Notes under the pieces: model-generated | Seen by the model: the letters and a program-made list of their open reading frames with translations, nothing else | The model's database searches: none | What the model was told of the DNA's origin: nothing | Source of the DNA: Marivirga aurantiaca | Lineage (GTDB): Bacteria > Bacteroidota > Bacteroidia > Cytophagales > Cyclobacteriaceae | Length of the DNA stretch: 64,000 nt | Assembly: GCF_016679925.1 (NCBI RefSeq) | Contig: NZ_JAEQBW010000005.1 | Span: forward strand, 248,001 to 312,000 | Reading direction: 5' to 3' | Program-made: the position numbers and the translations under genes | Shown: positions 1 to 8,924 of the stretch, in pieces | Layout: every line of letters starts with the position of its first letter | Position numbering within the stretch: position 1 is the stretch's first letter

Positions 1-2031
1 AGCATCTTTATGATATTTGATATATTTACCTGCCGTGCTGGTATTTACATAGCCGGAACTATAAGCCACCTGATCCCATTTACCAAATGGATCGTTCGCA
101 TAGTAATAAGTTCCATCGAAACCTACAAAAACAAGAATATGGCCATAACCTGTGGTGTATCCATGAGCAATAACAGGTTTTCCAGCTGCCAATGATTCAT
201 TCATCTTAGTCAAGCTTCCGAATTCTGTACCCTTAATCCTCACATCCAGACCCATATAGACCGCTTCTTTATTGAATAAATCTTCAAGACCAGCTACCGT
301 TTGTGCTTTATCTGTACCATAGTAATTAGATAAAATATCGGGCGTTACATTGCCCCCATAATAATTCAATACCATTGCAAGGCTAGTATTCTGGCATGAG
401 CCAGGGCCATTATAAGAATTAGCTAATTGGTAAAAATAAGGCACATCCTGAATGATGGTGGTATTGGTATTTGGAACAGCTCTGTAAGCATTGTTAAGAG
501 GAGAAACTGTACCGTTTTTGGTCATCAGTTGGTAAAGCGCTGTTACAGCCTCTGCTCTTGAGCCATTTCGCGATGGCTGAAGTGTAGTTACAGTAGGATA
601 ATTATGAATCAATCCTGCACCAGCAGCATTTACAACACCTTGTTTTGCCCAATCAGGTATATCTACACCATCTGAAAAATAATTCAACAAATTGGTGTCG
701 TAGCCACTTATACCATAACCATTAGCTAATGCCAAAAGCATTTGATATTTTAGAATTCTCTCATCAGGACGGAAAGTACCATCTGAATAACCTGCCAAAT
801 AACCCGCGCGAGCTACTTTTAATATATTATCTTTTGCCCAGTGGGTAGAGATATCATTAAAGTTTCTGTTTTCATATTCTGATTTAATGGCAGGGTTCAA
901 TGTAGCAGAAATCATTGTGGCAAATTCTGCCCTTGTCATGCTTTGATCAGGACGGAAAGTACCATCTGAATACCCTTTTAAATAACCACCGTTGATCAAT
1001 GCCTGAATTTCTTTTTCAGCCCAGTGTCCGCTTATGTCACTCACAGGGTCTGTTGATCCACCAAATTGCTGTGTCCAATTAACATTTTCTAAAGTATACC
1101 AAATATCCAGTGATGTTCCTCCACCTGGTATTCTCCAGATAGATGACTCAGCACCACTTGCAGCAATTGCTTCATTTAATTGTGATGAAGTAATTTGGTT
1201 ATGTTCAGCACTTAAAATATGGTGAACAGGCTTTGTACAACCTAAATCCTTATATTCCTGTGTTCCGTGTTTGATCCAATAATCAGCTGCGTCCATATAG
1301 GAATTTCCCCAAACTTCAAGATAAGTCTGTGGCATGTGACCATCCACATATTGATCAATGATATCCACTCGCATGCCATGATCTTTAGGATTACCCCAAG
1401 TGGTGCAGTAAAGTTTGAAAGCACTGGTGGCATGTCCGTCATTTTTAGCGTCAGTAATAGCATTTCGGAATTCTTTGAAAATAGAATGTAGCGCTGTTGA
1501 AGTACCATCAAATTCAATTTCAATATCTGTTACGAAACCCTGGTAGCCAGCTCTGGCTGAATAGTAAATAGCATCTGCCTGGGTTACTTCATTGCCCGGG
1601 TAATTATAGGCCCATGCCCAAACTTCCAGCCCATGGCTTTTATAGGTGTTCACAAGTGCCTGGTCATTCATCTCACTCCAATGATTGGTGCCGTCACCCA
1701 CTTTAACGTAAATTCTTTTTACTCCAAGCGCAGCAAGATCACGTCCTAAGGCATCATGGCTTGAATAACCCGTACCTTCAAGGTACCAAAGCCACATTCC
1801 TAATTTATTGCCGCCATCTTTGGCCATTTCATTACCTGCTAAGCCTTTAAGGTTTAATGGTGGTTGACCATGCTCAACCTCAGTACGTCCGTGGTCTTTT
1901 TCCGGAACAGTACGTAATGAATGATTAGTGTCCGGGGTAAGCTGGCCTTCCTCCTGGAACTCTTCATTACATGAGAAGAACATTCCGCTCATGACAAGGC
2001 CAAAAATGAATAGTTTAATAATTCTGTACAT
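1..2031 (-). CDS. Lipoprotein with TIM-barrel-like, three SLH and C39-like peptidase domains (C-terminus cut by window edge)
   Basis: The minus frame is open from the ATG at 2029-2031 to base 1 (677 codons, no stop), so the gene continues leftwards out of the window. The N-terminus is a lipoprotein signal with the lipobox ending at Cys21 (MFFSC). Residues about 75-300 look like a TIM-barrel glycoside-hydrolase-like domain (GMWLWYLEG, AWAYNYPGN, GFVTDIEIEFDG). Three S-layer homology domains follow at about 329-372, 388-430 and 447-500, the first two with the hallmark GYSDGTFRPD. From about 525 there is a papain-like C39 peptidase domain: Cys546 in GPGSCQNTSLAMVLNYYGG, His631 in GYGHILVFVGF and Asp647 in YYANDPFG form a plausible catalytic triad. 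A surface-anchored peptidase or wall-active protein is inferred; substrate unknown. No operon partner is visible in the window. Confidence 0.85.
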   Translation of the reverse strand, partial: MYRIIKLFIFGLVMSGMFFSCNEEFQEEGQLTPDTNHSLRTVPEKDHGRTEVEHGQPPLNLKGLAGNEMAKDGGNKLGMWLWYLEGTGYSSHDALGRDLAALGVKRIYVKVGDGTNHWSEMNDQALVNTYKSHGLEVWAWAYNYPGNEVTQADAIYYSARAGYQGFVTDIEIEFDGTSTALHSIFKEFRNAITDAKNDGHATSAFKLYCTTWGNPKDHGMRVDIIDQYVDGHMPQTYLEVWGNSYMDAADYWIKHGTQEYKDLGCTKPVHHILSAEHNQITSSQLNEAIAASGAESSIWRIPGGGTSLDIWYTLENVNWTQQFGGSTDPVSDISGHWAEKEIQALINGGYLKGYSDGTFRPDQSMTRAEFATMISATLNPAIKSEYENRNFNDISTHWAKDNILKVARAGYLAGYSDGTFRPDERILKYQMLLALANGYGISGYDTNLLNYFSDGVDIPDWAKQGVVNAAGAGLIHNYPTVTTLQPSRNGSRAEAVTALYQLMTKNGTVSPLNNAYRAVPNTNTTIIQDVPYFYQLANSYNGPGSCQNTSLAMVLNYYGGNVTPDILSNYYGTDKAQTVAGLEDLFNKEAVYMGLDVRIKGTEFGSLTKMNESLAAGKPVIAHGYTTGYGHILVFVGFDGTYYYANDPFGKWDQVAYSSGYVNTSTAGKYIKYHKDA
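763..972. repeat. 27-bp exact direct repeat within SLH domains
   Basis: The same 27 bases occur at 763-789 and 946-972, 183 bp (61 codons) apart, in the same frame. They encode the YSDGTFRPD core of SLH domains 1 and 2. Exact DNA identity over the core, with diverged flanks, suggests recent duplication or gene conversion between the two domains. Confidence 0.9.
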
Positions 2032-2210
2032 TTAATTAATTGGTTTAGTTGAAAATTGATTAAATAATGGCACAAACTAAACCTATAAAAATGGCAGGTT
2101 GAAGAAAACAAACTCTACTTCATCTCTACAGTATTTAAAAATGAAGGAGAAAAATCACTACTTATGGAGGTGAAAAATGCTAATAAGGAAAGATAGGCCG
2201 AATTATATAT

Positions 2211-4118
2211 CTACAAGGATTTGAAAAATTCCGTTAGGCTATCTTCTGAAGAAATACCTAATTTTTTCCGCAGGCGGTATCTTCTCATATCCACGCTTTT
2301 GGGTTCAATTCCCAACATAATAGCAACTTCTTTGGAAGTAAGTTCGGACCTTAAGAGGCTGGCCAATCGCTTTTCACTTTCTGTTAAGCCGCACACTTGC
2401 TGCTCTAGCTTATGATAAAAATCAGTTAAGTATGGAGTGGCCTGTTCTTCAAGGTTATTTCTGCCTTGTACATTAATTTTGTACATATAATCCTGAATCA
2501 ATTTATCCAGTTCAGTTTTTAATAGGGGATGATCTACTTTCCTGGTGAGCTTCTTAAAATCAGTGCGGAGTTCTTCAAATAAATTATTCTTTTCGATTAA
2601 AATAAGTGCCTGGTTAACAAGTTCTTGCTTTCTGCTTTCGAGATCTTTATCAAGCTTTTCCTTTTCTAACTGGAGATTCTTATACTTTTCCTGCATCAAA
2701 TGCTGCTGAGAATGATGAAGTTCCTGCTGCGTAGCACGTAGGTTTCGTTCTTTCTTCATTCTAAACAGGTAATAAATCACGCTGATCAGCAAAAGAAGGA
2801 GTATGCTTATAATTACTGACCAATAAAGCTGATGTGATAAATCATCAATTTTCTCACTCTTATGGATAAGTTGCCGTTCTTTCTCCTTTCTCTCATTTTC
2901 ATAGCTCATTTCCAATTCCTGAATTCGCGCTTGTTGTTGGTGAAAATTCATGCTATCGCGCATATTTACAAATTGTTTATATTCAATTAAGGCGTTTGAA
3001 TACTCCCCTTTTGCTTGTAAATAATTGGATCGAATGAGGTGATAACGGTAACGTGATTCTACTGAATTAACCTGTGAGTCAATAAACATCGCACTATCCA
3101 GGTACAAACCTGCTTTATCATTTAAATCAAGCACTAAGTAAACCTCAGCGAGGCTAAGATATACCTGATGCATTTCATTATAAAAATCCACTTCCTTAAA
3201 ATTTTCAATAGAGGAGCGGTAATATTTAATAGCCAATTCAGGTAGGTTCAGGTTTTTGAAATAATTATGCCCGAGGTTATATTGAACACGCGCTGCTTCT
3301 ACTTTATTATCCATTTCCTTAAAGATGGCAAGTGCTTTCTTCAGGTAAATAACTGCCGAATCATATTGTTCCAATTTATCAAATTCATTGCTGATATTGG
3401 TATAGTTCCTTGCCTTGCCTTTTTCATTGTTGTTTTTAACATCCCATACCAATGATTCCTTATGGTAACGCAAGGCTTCCTCATGCAGGCCCATTCTTCC
3501 TGTTACTGAACCAATATTGCTTAAAGTGGAAGCTATACTTTTTGTCTGATTAAGTTTTTTCTTTAATAGTAATGTTGTGTGGAAATACTGCAAAGCAGAA
3601 TCGTATAAATGTCGGGAATAAAATACCAGGCCAAGATTGTTGAAAGACTCTGTCAACCGCTTTTGAAAATTATTCCTTTCGGCCAACTCAATGGCCTTTC
3701 TATAATACTTTTCTGCTACAATTAGGTTTTGTTTGTAGTAAGCGGTGAGTCCTAGTGCATTTTGACAATCCACCTGACCGGAAACATCATTTTCCGTTTC
3801 ATAAATTAACAATGCTTTATTTAGAGAGCTCTCTGCGGAATCTAACTGAAACAAATTAATTTGATTCACGCCCAAAGCTGTATAGCAAAGTGCCAGATCT
3901 TTTGTGTTATCATTTTTTTCGACAAGGATTATACCTTGTTTAGCTTTTAATATACCTTCAGCAGGATTTGAATTTTTTAGCTTTAAAGCACATTGGCAAA
4001 AGGACTTCGGAGTTTTTTCGGTCTTTTCACAATTTGAAGCAGAAAGTGGGTCGTTTGCAAATATTAGAACAACAAATAACAAGTATATATTTATCCGAAA
4101 AATTTTTATCCGCATCAT
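2211..4118 (-). CDS. TPR protein with membrane segment and LuxR-type C-terminal helix-turn-helix
   Basis: This 635-residue protein has an N-terminal signal-like segment (residues 1-27), then tandem TPR repeats to about residue 400 (motifs such as SFNNLGLVFYSRHLYDSALQYF). A single membrane span lies at about 430-452 (WSVIISILLLLLISVIYYLF), followed by a charged coiled coil. The C-terminal 58 residues form a LuxR/GerE-like helix-turn-helix (LTESEKRLASLLRSELTSKEVA). This architecture is a common Bacteroidota regulator: an external TPR sensor tethered to a cytoplasmic DNA-binding domain, without kinase or receiver. The signal it senses and its targets cannot be read here. The 4119-4414 spacer separates it from the TonB receptor gene upstream, whose terminator lies in that spacer, so it is probably its own transcription unit. 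Confidence 0.85.
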   Translation of the reverse strand: MMRIKIFRINIYLLFVVLIFANDPLSASNCEKTEKTPKSFCQCALKLKNSNPAEGILKAKQGIILVEKNDNTKDLALCYTALGVNQINLFQLDSAESSLNKALLIYETENDVSGQVDCQNALGLTAYYKQNLIVAEKYYRKAIELAERNNFQKRLTESFNNLGLVFYSRHLYDSALQYFHTTLLLKKKLNQTKSIASTLSNIGSVTGRMGLHEEALRYHKESLVWDVKNNNEKGKARNYTNISNEFDKLEQYDSAVIYLKKALAIFKEMDNKVEAARVQYNLGHNYFKNLNLPELAIKYYRSSIENFKEVDFYNEMHQVYLSLAEVYLVLDLNDKAGLYLDSAMFIDSQVNSVESRYRYHLIRSNYLQAKGEYSNALIEYKQFVNMRDSMNFHQQQARIQELEMSYENERKEKERQLIHKSEKIDDLSHQLYWSVIISILLLLLISVIYYLFRMKKERNLRATQQELHHSQQHLMQEKYKNLQLEKEKLDKDLESRKQELVNQALILIEKNNLFEELRTDFKKLTRKVDHPLLKTELDKLIQDYMYKINVQGRNNLEEQATPYLTDFYHKLEQQVCGLTESEKRLASLLRSELTSKEVAIMLGIEPKSVDMRRYRLRKKLGISSEDSLTEFFKSL

Positions 4119-4356
4119 CTACAAAAGTTAAAAGGAGACCAATTATAGCAGTAGCCCTGTTGAACTAAAAATATACACCTGTTGCAGTTTAGCAATTAAT
4201 TAGATGATTGGCAAATATTATATTGTACTTTAATAATAGGAAGGATATGCTACTGGTATAAAAAAGAATAAATGATGTTAATAATTGGGATTTTAAATAT
4301 TAACATCCCTTCTGCAGAGCCACACAAAAAAGGTTGAAGCGGATAGTAATTCTAAA

Positions 4357-4393
4357 ATACCCATCATTTTAGACTCGCTAAAACAATGGGTAT
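4357..4393 (-). terminator. Hairpin terminator of the TonB receptor gene
   Basis: Arms 4357-4372 and 4378-4393 are 16 nt long and match at 14 positions, with a 5-nt loop. The hairpin lies 22 bp past the stop at 4415, and on the minus strand it runs into TTTTAG. The rest of 4119-4414 shows no gene. Confidence 0.65.
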
Positions 4394-4414
4394 ACATTAA
4401 GTAATCTGTTGTAA

Positions 4415-7336
4415 TTAAAATTTATAATTCACACCCAAACTAAATGAAGTGCCTGGGTTAAAGCTGGTAAAGATTTCATCCTCTGCTTGAAATGATTTAT
4501 AAACACTCTCCCTTTTCTCATTCAAAATATTGGTTACTTTAAAATCAACTGAAGTTCTGTTATCAGTACCAAATCTTTTAATAATACTAAAATTCAAGCT
4601 GTGAAAAGATTCATCATAAACATCTGCATATAAACCTGTTCCCACTACAGCCAATGTAGGGCCTTTCACATTATAAAAAATACCGGCATCAATTCCACTG
4701 TCAAAGTTATTATAAGACAATCCTGCATTGATTACATATGGAGCCTGTCCTGCCATTTGCCTTACAGCTTGTAGATTCTGGCCTTCTTTTTCATAATTTT
4801 TACGTGCACTGAATTCTGTATCTGTCATATCAATTTTGGATTGAACAACAGTAACATTTCCATTTACATTAAAGTTATCTAATGCCGGAGCAATAAAACT
4901 CAGTTTTTTTACTAATTCAAATTCAAGGCCTATTAACTCTCCGTCACCAACATTTCTGGGCTGAAATTCTGTACTGGTTTGTTGTTCAGGAATTCTTACT
5001 AATTCTATTGGATTGTCAAACTTTTTATAAAAAGCACTGACAGAAAAAATCTGACCTTCTTTCTGGAAAAGCTCCCATCTTAAATCTAAATTATCTATTC
5101 TTGTTTCTGTTAAATTACCATCCCAGTCAGCATAAGGAAATAATGAACCATTAAAGATCCTGTTACTGATAGGATCAAGAATTTGTGCAAAAGAAAGTTC
5201 CTTAAACGAAGGTCTTGCAATAGTTTTTGCATATGAAAAACGTAAATTCTGCTCATCCCCTAAAGAATAGATTAAATTAGCTGTAGGAAAGAAATCAAAT
5301 GAATCTAATACTTTTTCATTCACAAGATTTCTGCCATTTGTATTGCCACTGGCGAATTCCTGGTCTCTTCCTGTATGACGCTGCACATAATTCTCAACTC
5401 TTAGACCCAGAACTGCTTTTAAATTCTTTGTAGCATTAAATTCATTTGAAATATAGACTCCGGTATTTTGAATATTGGAGTTATAAGCATTTGGATTGGG
5501 ATTATTATTACCCGACTGGTAGTAGATACCATTAGGTTTATTGGGAAATAAATTCTCCTCATTTAATACCTCCGACTGATCTGTATTATCCCACGATTGA
5601 CCTGAAAAGAATTGAATATCGTAAAATAATATTTCATAATCTCTTTCCTTATAAGTATGACTTGCACCAAGTCTTAATTTTGCTTCCGAATCGTTAAAAC
5701 TGTATTTTTTGGTTACATCAAATTTTCCGGTTAAACTGATCTCATTTAATGACCTCCAGATTCTGGATGGATTCCCACCTTCACCTGCATTAAATCTTGG
5801 ATTTTCGCGTTCAATGTCCGAGAAAGCTGTTTTTCTGATATCAGGATCCTCAGAAGTGGAAATAGTTGGCGATACTCTCCAATCTAACTCCCAGCCTGTA
5901 TTTCGTAAGTTGTGAGTTCCGTTTAACAATATGTTGGTGAGAGACCTTTGATTATATTCAAGGTTATCTGACTGTGCCAAATAACCGGACTGTCCAACAG
6001 CAGCACCATCATTGTCAATCAGAAATTGTCCGGCCCTTTTTTCACCGTTTTGTAACCTCATTGCAGTTAACCTTACTTTCGAATACCTGCTTTTTAAAGC
6101 AAGCCCGCCTAATGCACCAATTAAAACATTTTGCTCCCCTAGCTGACCTGTCTGTAAGGTAGCATATCTCATATCTGTACGTGAAGCTTCTGCATATCTT
6201 TGATATTCACCATAGTTTACCTCATCATAAAATTTGGTTTCATTTTTATATGAAAGCGAGAATATATAGCCTAATTTAGGCTTATCAGAAGAATTTTCAG
6301 TATTCTTTTTTTTAAGTGATATTTGGTCACCTATGGAGAACCCCATGCTGTAATCCATCAAACTTGTGGAAGTTGTTGCTCCTAATTCAGGATTAAAACT
6401 TCTTACAAACCGAGATACATCCTCCTGAGAATGACCACTTAAGGGAGTGGGAACTGAGCCTCCTTTTGCGCCCTGAGGCAATTCACGTGTTCCATCATCA
6501 AATCCCAGAAAATCAGTTTTTCCACCTTCATAGGTTAAAAAATCAGGATTGAAGTGCATATTCGGATTGTAGCTGATTCCTAAAGAAACATTTAATATCT
6601 TTTCATCAGGGAAATCCTTTGTTTCAACATTTACCAGGCCTCCGGTAAAATCTGCAGGAAGTTCTGCCGTAAAGGTTTTACTTACCACCATATTATCTAT
6701 TAAGTTGGTAGGGAAAATATCCATTTGTAAACTATTCCTATCAGGGTCCAAACCGGGAATTTCCACATTGTTTAAAGTAGTTTTGGTATATCTATCCCCT
6801 AATCCTCTTACATAAACATACTTGCCCCCTTCAATAGAAACACCTGTTACTCTTTTTACAGCTTCCACTGCGGTGGCATCACCTATTAATCTGAATTTGG
6901 CAGAAGAAATACCGTCAATCATTCCTGGCGCTTTCTTTTTAATCGTCATTAAAGCTGCTTCCGTGGTACGAATAGCTTTAGCTGTAACTACTACTTCTTT
7001 TAATTCAGATTTCTCTTCTTGTAACCTGACAGTGCCCAAGGTATTAACTTCTCCCGATTTAACTTCAACACCTTCAATGGTAATTGACTGAAAAGTGACA
7101 AATGACACTTGAATATCATAAGTACCAGGTGCCGTATTAATCGAAAAATCACCTTCGAAATCAGTTACAGCTCCTATAGCTGTGCCTTTGATTACCACAT
7201 TGGCACCAATCATAGGTTCTCCATTGGAATCTTCTATTATTTTACCTCTAATTTCACCTTGTTGTGCAAAAACTATTGAAGCTGACAAAAATAGAGTTGC
7301 TGTTAAAAGAAATTTGAAATACTGCATAAATGACAT
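4415..7336 (-). CDS. TonB-dependent outer-membrane receptor
   Basis: 973 residues. A signal peptide (residues 1-24, ending SIVFA) is followed by a CarboxypepD_reg-like domain (GEIRGKIIEDSNGEPMIGA, about 25-110), a plug domain at about 130-245 (VKRVTGVSIEGGKYVYVRGL, then NVEIPGLDPDRNSLQMDIFP), and a long beta-barrel ending in the aromatic SFSLGVNYKF. Such receptors import bulky ligands using TonB-ExbBD energy. No SusD-like lipoprotein is encoded next to it; instead the upstream gene encodes a beta-helix lipoprotein. This pairing suggests a joint surface uptake or binding role, which is inference; the ligand is unknown. The start could also be Met4, which would leave the signal peptide intact. 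Confidence 0.92.
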   Translation of the reverse strand: MSFMQYFKFLLTATLFLSASIVFAQQGEIRGKIIEDSNGEPMIGANVVIKGTAIGAVTDFEGDFSINTAPGTYDIQVSFVTFQSITIEGVEVKSGEVNTLGTVRLQEEKSELKEVVVTAKAIRTTEAALMTIKKKAPGMIDGISSAKFRLIGDATAVEAVKRVTGVSIEGGKYVYVRGLGDRYTKTTLNNVEIPGLDPDRNSLQMDIFPTNLIDNMVVSKTFTAELPADFTGGLVNVETKDFPDEKILNVSLGISYNPNMHFNPDFLTYEGGKTDFLGFDDGTRELPQGAKGGSVPTPLSGHSQEDVSRFVRSFNPELGATTSTSLMDYSMGFSIGDQISLKKKNTENSSDKPKLGYIFSLSYKNETKFYDEVNYGEYQRYAEASRTDMRYATLQTGQLGEQNVLIGALGGLALKSRYSKVRLTAMRLQNGEKRAGQFLIDNDGAAVGQSGYLAQSDNLEYNQRSLTNILLNGTHNLRNTGWELDWRVSPTISTSEDPDIRKTAFSDIERENPRFNAGEGGNPSRIWRSLNEISLTGKFDVTKKYSFNDSEAKLRLGASHTYKERDYEILFYDIQFFSGQSWDNTDQSEVLNEENLFPNKPNGIYYQSGNNNPNPNAYNSNIQNTGVYISNEFNATKNLKAVLGLRVENYVQRHTGRDQEFASGNTNGRNLVNEKVLDSFDFFPTANLIYSLGDEQNLRFSYAKTIARPSFKELSFAQILDPISNRIFNGSLFPYADWDGNLTETRIDNLDLRWELFQKEGQIFSVSAFYKKFDNPIELVRIPEQQTSTEFQPRNVGDGELIGLEFELVKKLSFIAPALDNFNVNGNVTVVQSKIDMTDTEFSARKNYEKEGQNLQAVRQMAGQAPYVINAGLSYNNFDSGIDAGIFYNVKGPTLAVVGTGLYADVYDESFHSLNFSIIKRFGTDNRTSVDFKVTNILNEKRESVYKSFQAEDEIFTSFNPGTSFSLGVNYKF

Positions 7337-7360
7337 AATTAATCTGTTAATCCCTTACAT

Positions 7361-7393
7361 AAAAAAGACACACAAAAGTAATTTGTGTGTCTT
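7361..7393 (-). terminator. Rho-independent terminator between lipoprotein and TonB receptor genes
   Basis: Perfect 12-bp arms (7365-7376 and 7382-7393) around a 5-nt loop. On the minus strand the hairpin is followed by TTTTTTATG. It sits 65 bp past the lipoprotein stop and 29 bp upstream of the receptor start, so it may end or attenuate the upstream transcript. Confidence 0.8.
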
Positions 7394-7457
7394 ACTGAAA
7401 CTATTCTAAGTGATTAAGAATTTGTTATTTGTTTCTTGTTATGTTATGGAATTGTTA

Positions 7458-8669
7458 TCACAGCCCGGTTAATGCGCCTGTAGTTCCGGCCCATGTCCAG
7501 CTTGTAAATACGGAAGCATCAGCCTTAGCGCTTGCACTGGCACCCGCACTAACTCCTGCAGGAACAGTAGCACCTTCCGGTACATAAGCCGTAATTTCAG
7601 TTCCGGCATTGATATCTAAAACTATTCCTTCAAAATCAACATTTTCAGCGTCAACTCTATTGATGATCTGTCCATTGGCAATGCCTGTAAAGAAGATATC
7701 CTTTAATATTACACCGGAATTAGCATCTGTATTAATTAAGTTATCAGAACCTCTTATAAGCTCTCCATCTTCATCAAAAGTTGAAGCAACAACAGTTCCA
7801 TTAACAAAAGTATGTTGCACGTTCAAAAGAGTTGATCCTTCAGGCCCATCTAATTCGAAGCAATGACCAGCAGGAGCTATTACTATAAAGTTGTCCATAG
7901 TACCAGACCATGCCTGATCAGTATCCATACCATCATCATTTGCATTCCAAACCAAAGCGTTTTTAACATTTACCGTACCGCCAAACCACTCGATACCATC
8001 ATCCTGATTGGCAACAACCTCAATATTTTCAATCACAGTACCACTTCCAACACCTCCTAAAGTTAATCCGTTGATTTCATTACCTGCACCAATGTTTGAA
8101 CCTCCGTGACGGATAGAAATATATTTTATAACTCCTGAATTGTCAGCAGCATCACTTCCACCATACAATCCATTTGGATCTGATGTTGGAATACCTTCTA
8201 TCTGAACTTCCGCACCTGAAGCAGAAATAGGAGCATTACCTAAAACGATTACTCCACCCCACAGACCATCCTGATCTGCATCCAAGTTAGGGGAAGCTAT
8301 TTCTCCCTGAACGATTTCATCAGCAACTGAAGTGAAAATAATCGGCTCATCTGCTGTACCTTCTGCCATTAATTTACCTCCCTTGGCAATTAACAGAGCT
8401 GTTGCATTTGATCCTGTTCCAGCTTCACCTTTAATAATTGTACCAGCTTCAATTGTTAAAGTAGCTCCGGCTTCAACTGCAATTCTGCCACCTAACTGAT
8501 ATATATTATCTTTCGTCCATTCTGTATCTTCAGTAATATTTTCTGTTATTACAACATTACCTGAATCATTATCATCGTCCAAAATCGGGGAACCTTCGTC
8601 TTCATCACATGCTGTGAAGCCAAATCCTACTGCCAATAAAAGCAAAGTAAATAATCTAAATTTTTTCAT
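7458..8669 (-). CDS. Right-handed beta-helix lipoprotein paired with TonB receptor
   Basis: The ATG at 8667-8669 is preferred over the ATG 39 bp upstream because it places a clean lipoprotein signal at the N-terminus (MKKFRLFTLLLL, lipobox GFTAC). The mature 400-residue protein starts acidic (DEDEG, DDDNDSG) and then shows beta-solenoid features: EAGATLTIEAGTIIKGEAG, AKGGKLMAEGTADEPIIFTS, GGVIVLGNAPI, IKYISIRHGG, ENIEVVANQDDGIEWFGG. Each turn carries stacked short beta strands. There is no T9SS sorting domain. Its close placement before the TonB receptor suggests a surface partner. The acidic N-terminus could bind cations, but that is speculation. Similar beta-helix segments occur in the 46710-49106 lipoprotein. 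Confidence 0.85.
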   Translation of the reverse strand: MKKFRLFTLLLLAVGFGFTACDEDEGSPILDDDNDSGNVVITENITEDTEWTKDNIYQLGGRIAVEAGATLTIEAGTIIKGEAGTGSNATALLIAKGGKLMAEGTADEPIIFTSVADEIVQGEIASPNLDADQDGLWGGVIVLGNAPISASGAEVQIEGIPTSDPNGLYGGSDAADNSGVIKYISIRHGGSNIGAGNEINGLTLGGVGSGTVIENIEVVANQDDGIEWFGGTVNVKNALVWNANDDGMDTDQAWSGTMDNFIVIAPAGHCFELDGPEGSTLLNVQHTFVNGTVVASTFDEDGELIRGSDNLINTDANSGVILKDIFFTGIANGQIINRVDAENVDFEGIVLDINAGTEITAYVPEGATVPAGVSAGASASAKADASVFTSWTWAGTTGALTGL

Positions 8670-8871
8670 CGTGAATAATTTTTTCGTTTTTAAATTCATC
8701 TGCGACAAAGGTGAATATTTAGTGTTACCTGAACTTGTTTAGCCTTTTAGCAAATTGTTATCAATTATTCCATGATGTTAATTTAGTGTTAAAATAAAGA
8801 GCTTGGCGAGTCTTCCAATGTCGGTCAAGATGTATTTGGCAACATTTTTTTCAAAAGGAGTAGAAAAAGAA

Positions 8872-8897
8872 AAAGCGTTCCGGTAAGAGAACGCTTT
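8872..8897 (-). terminator. Terminator downstream of MoxR gene
   Basis: 9-bp arms (AAAGCGTTC at 8872-8880, GAACGCTTT at 8889-8897) with an 8-nt loop, 28 bp beyond the stop at 8925. On the minus strand it is followed by a T-rich run (TTCTTTTTCT). Confidence 0.8.
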
Positions 8898-8924
8898 AAT
8901 TCATTTGTATAATTTAAGTACTGT

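Noticed and set aside
1242-1523. Open frames of 60-93 codons on both strands inside the SLH lipoprotein gene
   Set aside because: They overlap a continuous 677-codon minus frame with clear domains; shadow frames only.
2290-2320. GGGTTCAATTCCC resembling a tRNA T-loop
   Set aside because: It lies inside the LuxR-type HTH coding region and no acceptor or anticodon stem can be built around it.
8817-8838. AATGTCGGTCAAGATG resembling a REP edge
   Set aside because: No matching GACAT arm downstream, so it does not form the hairpin.
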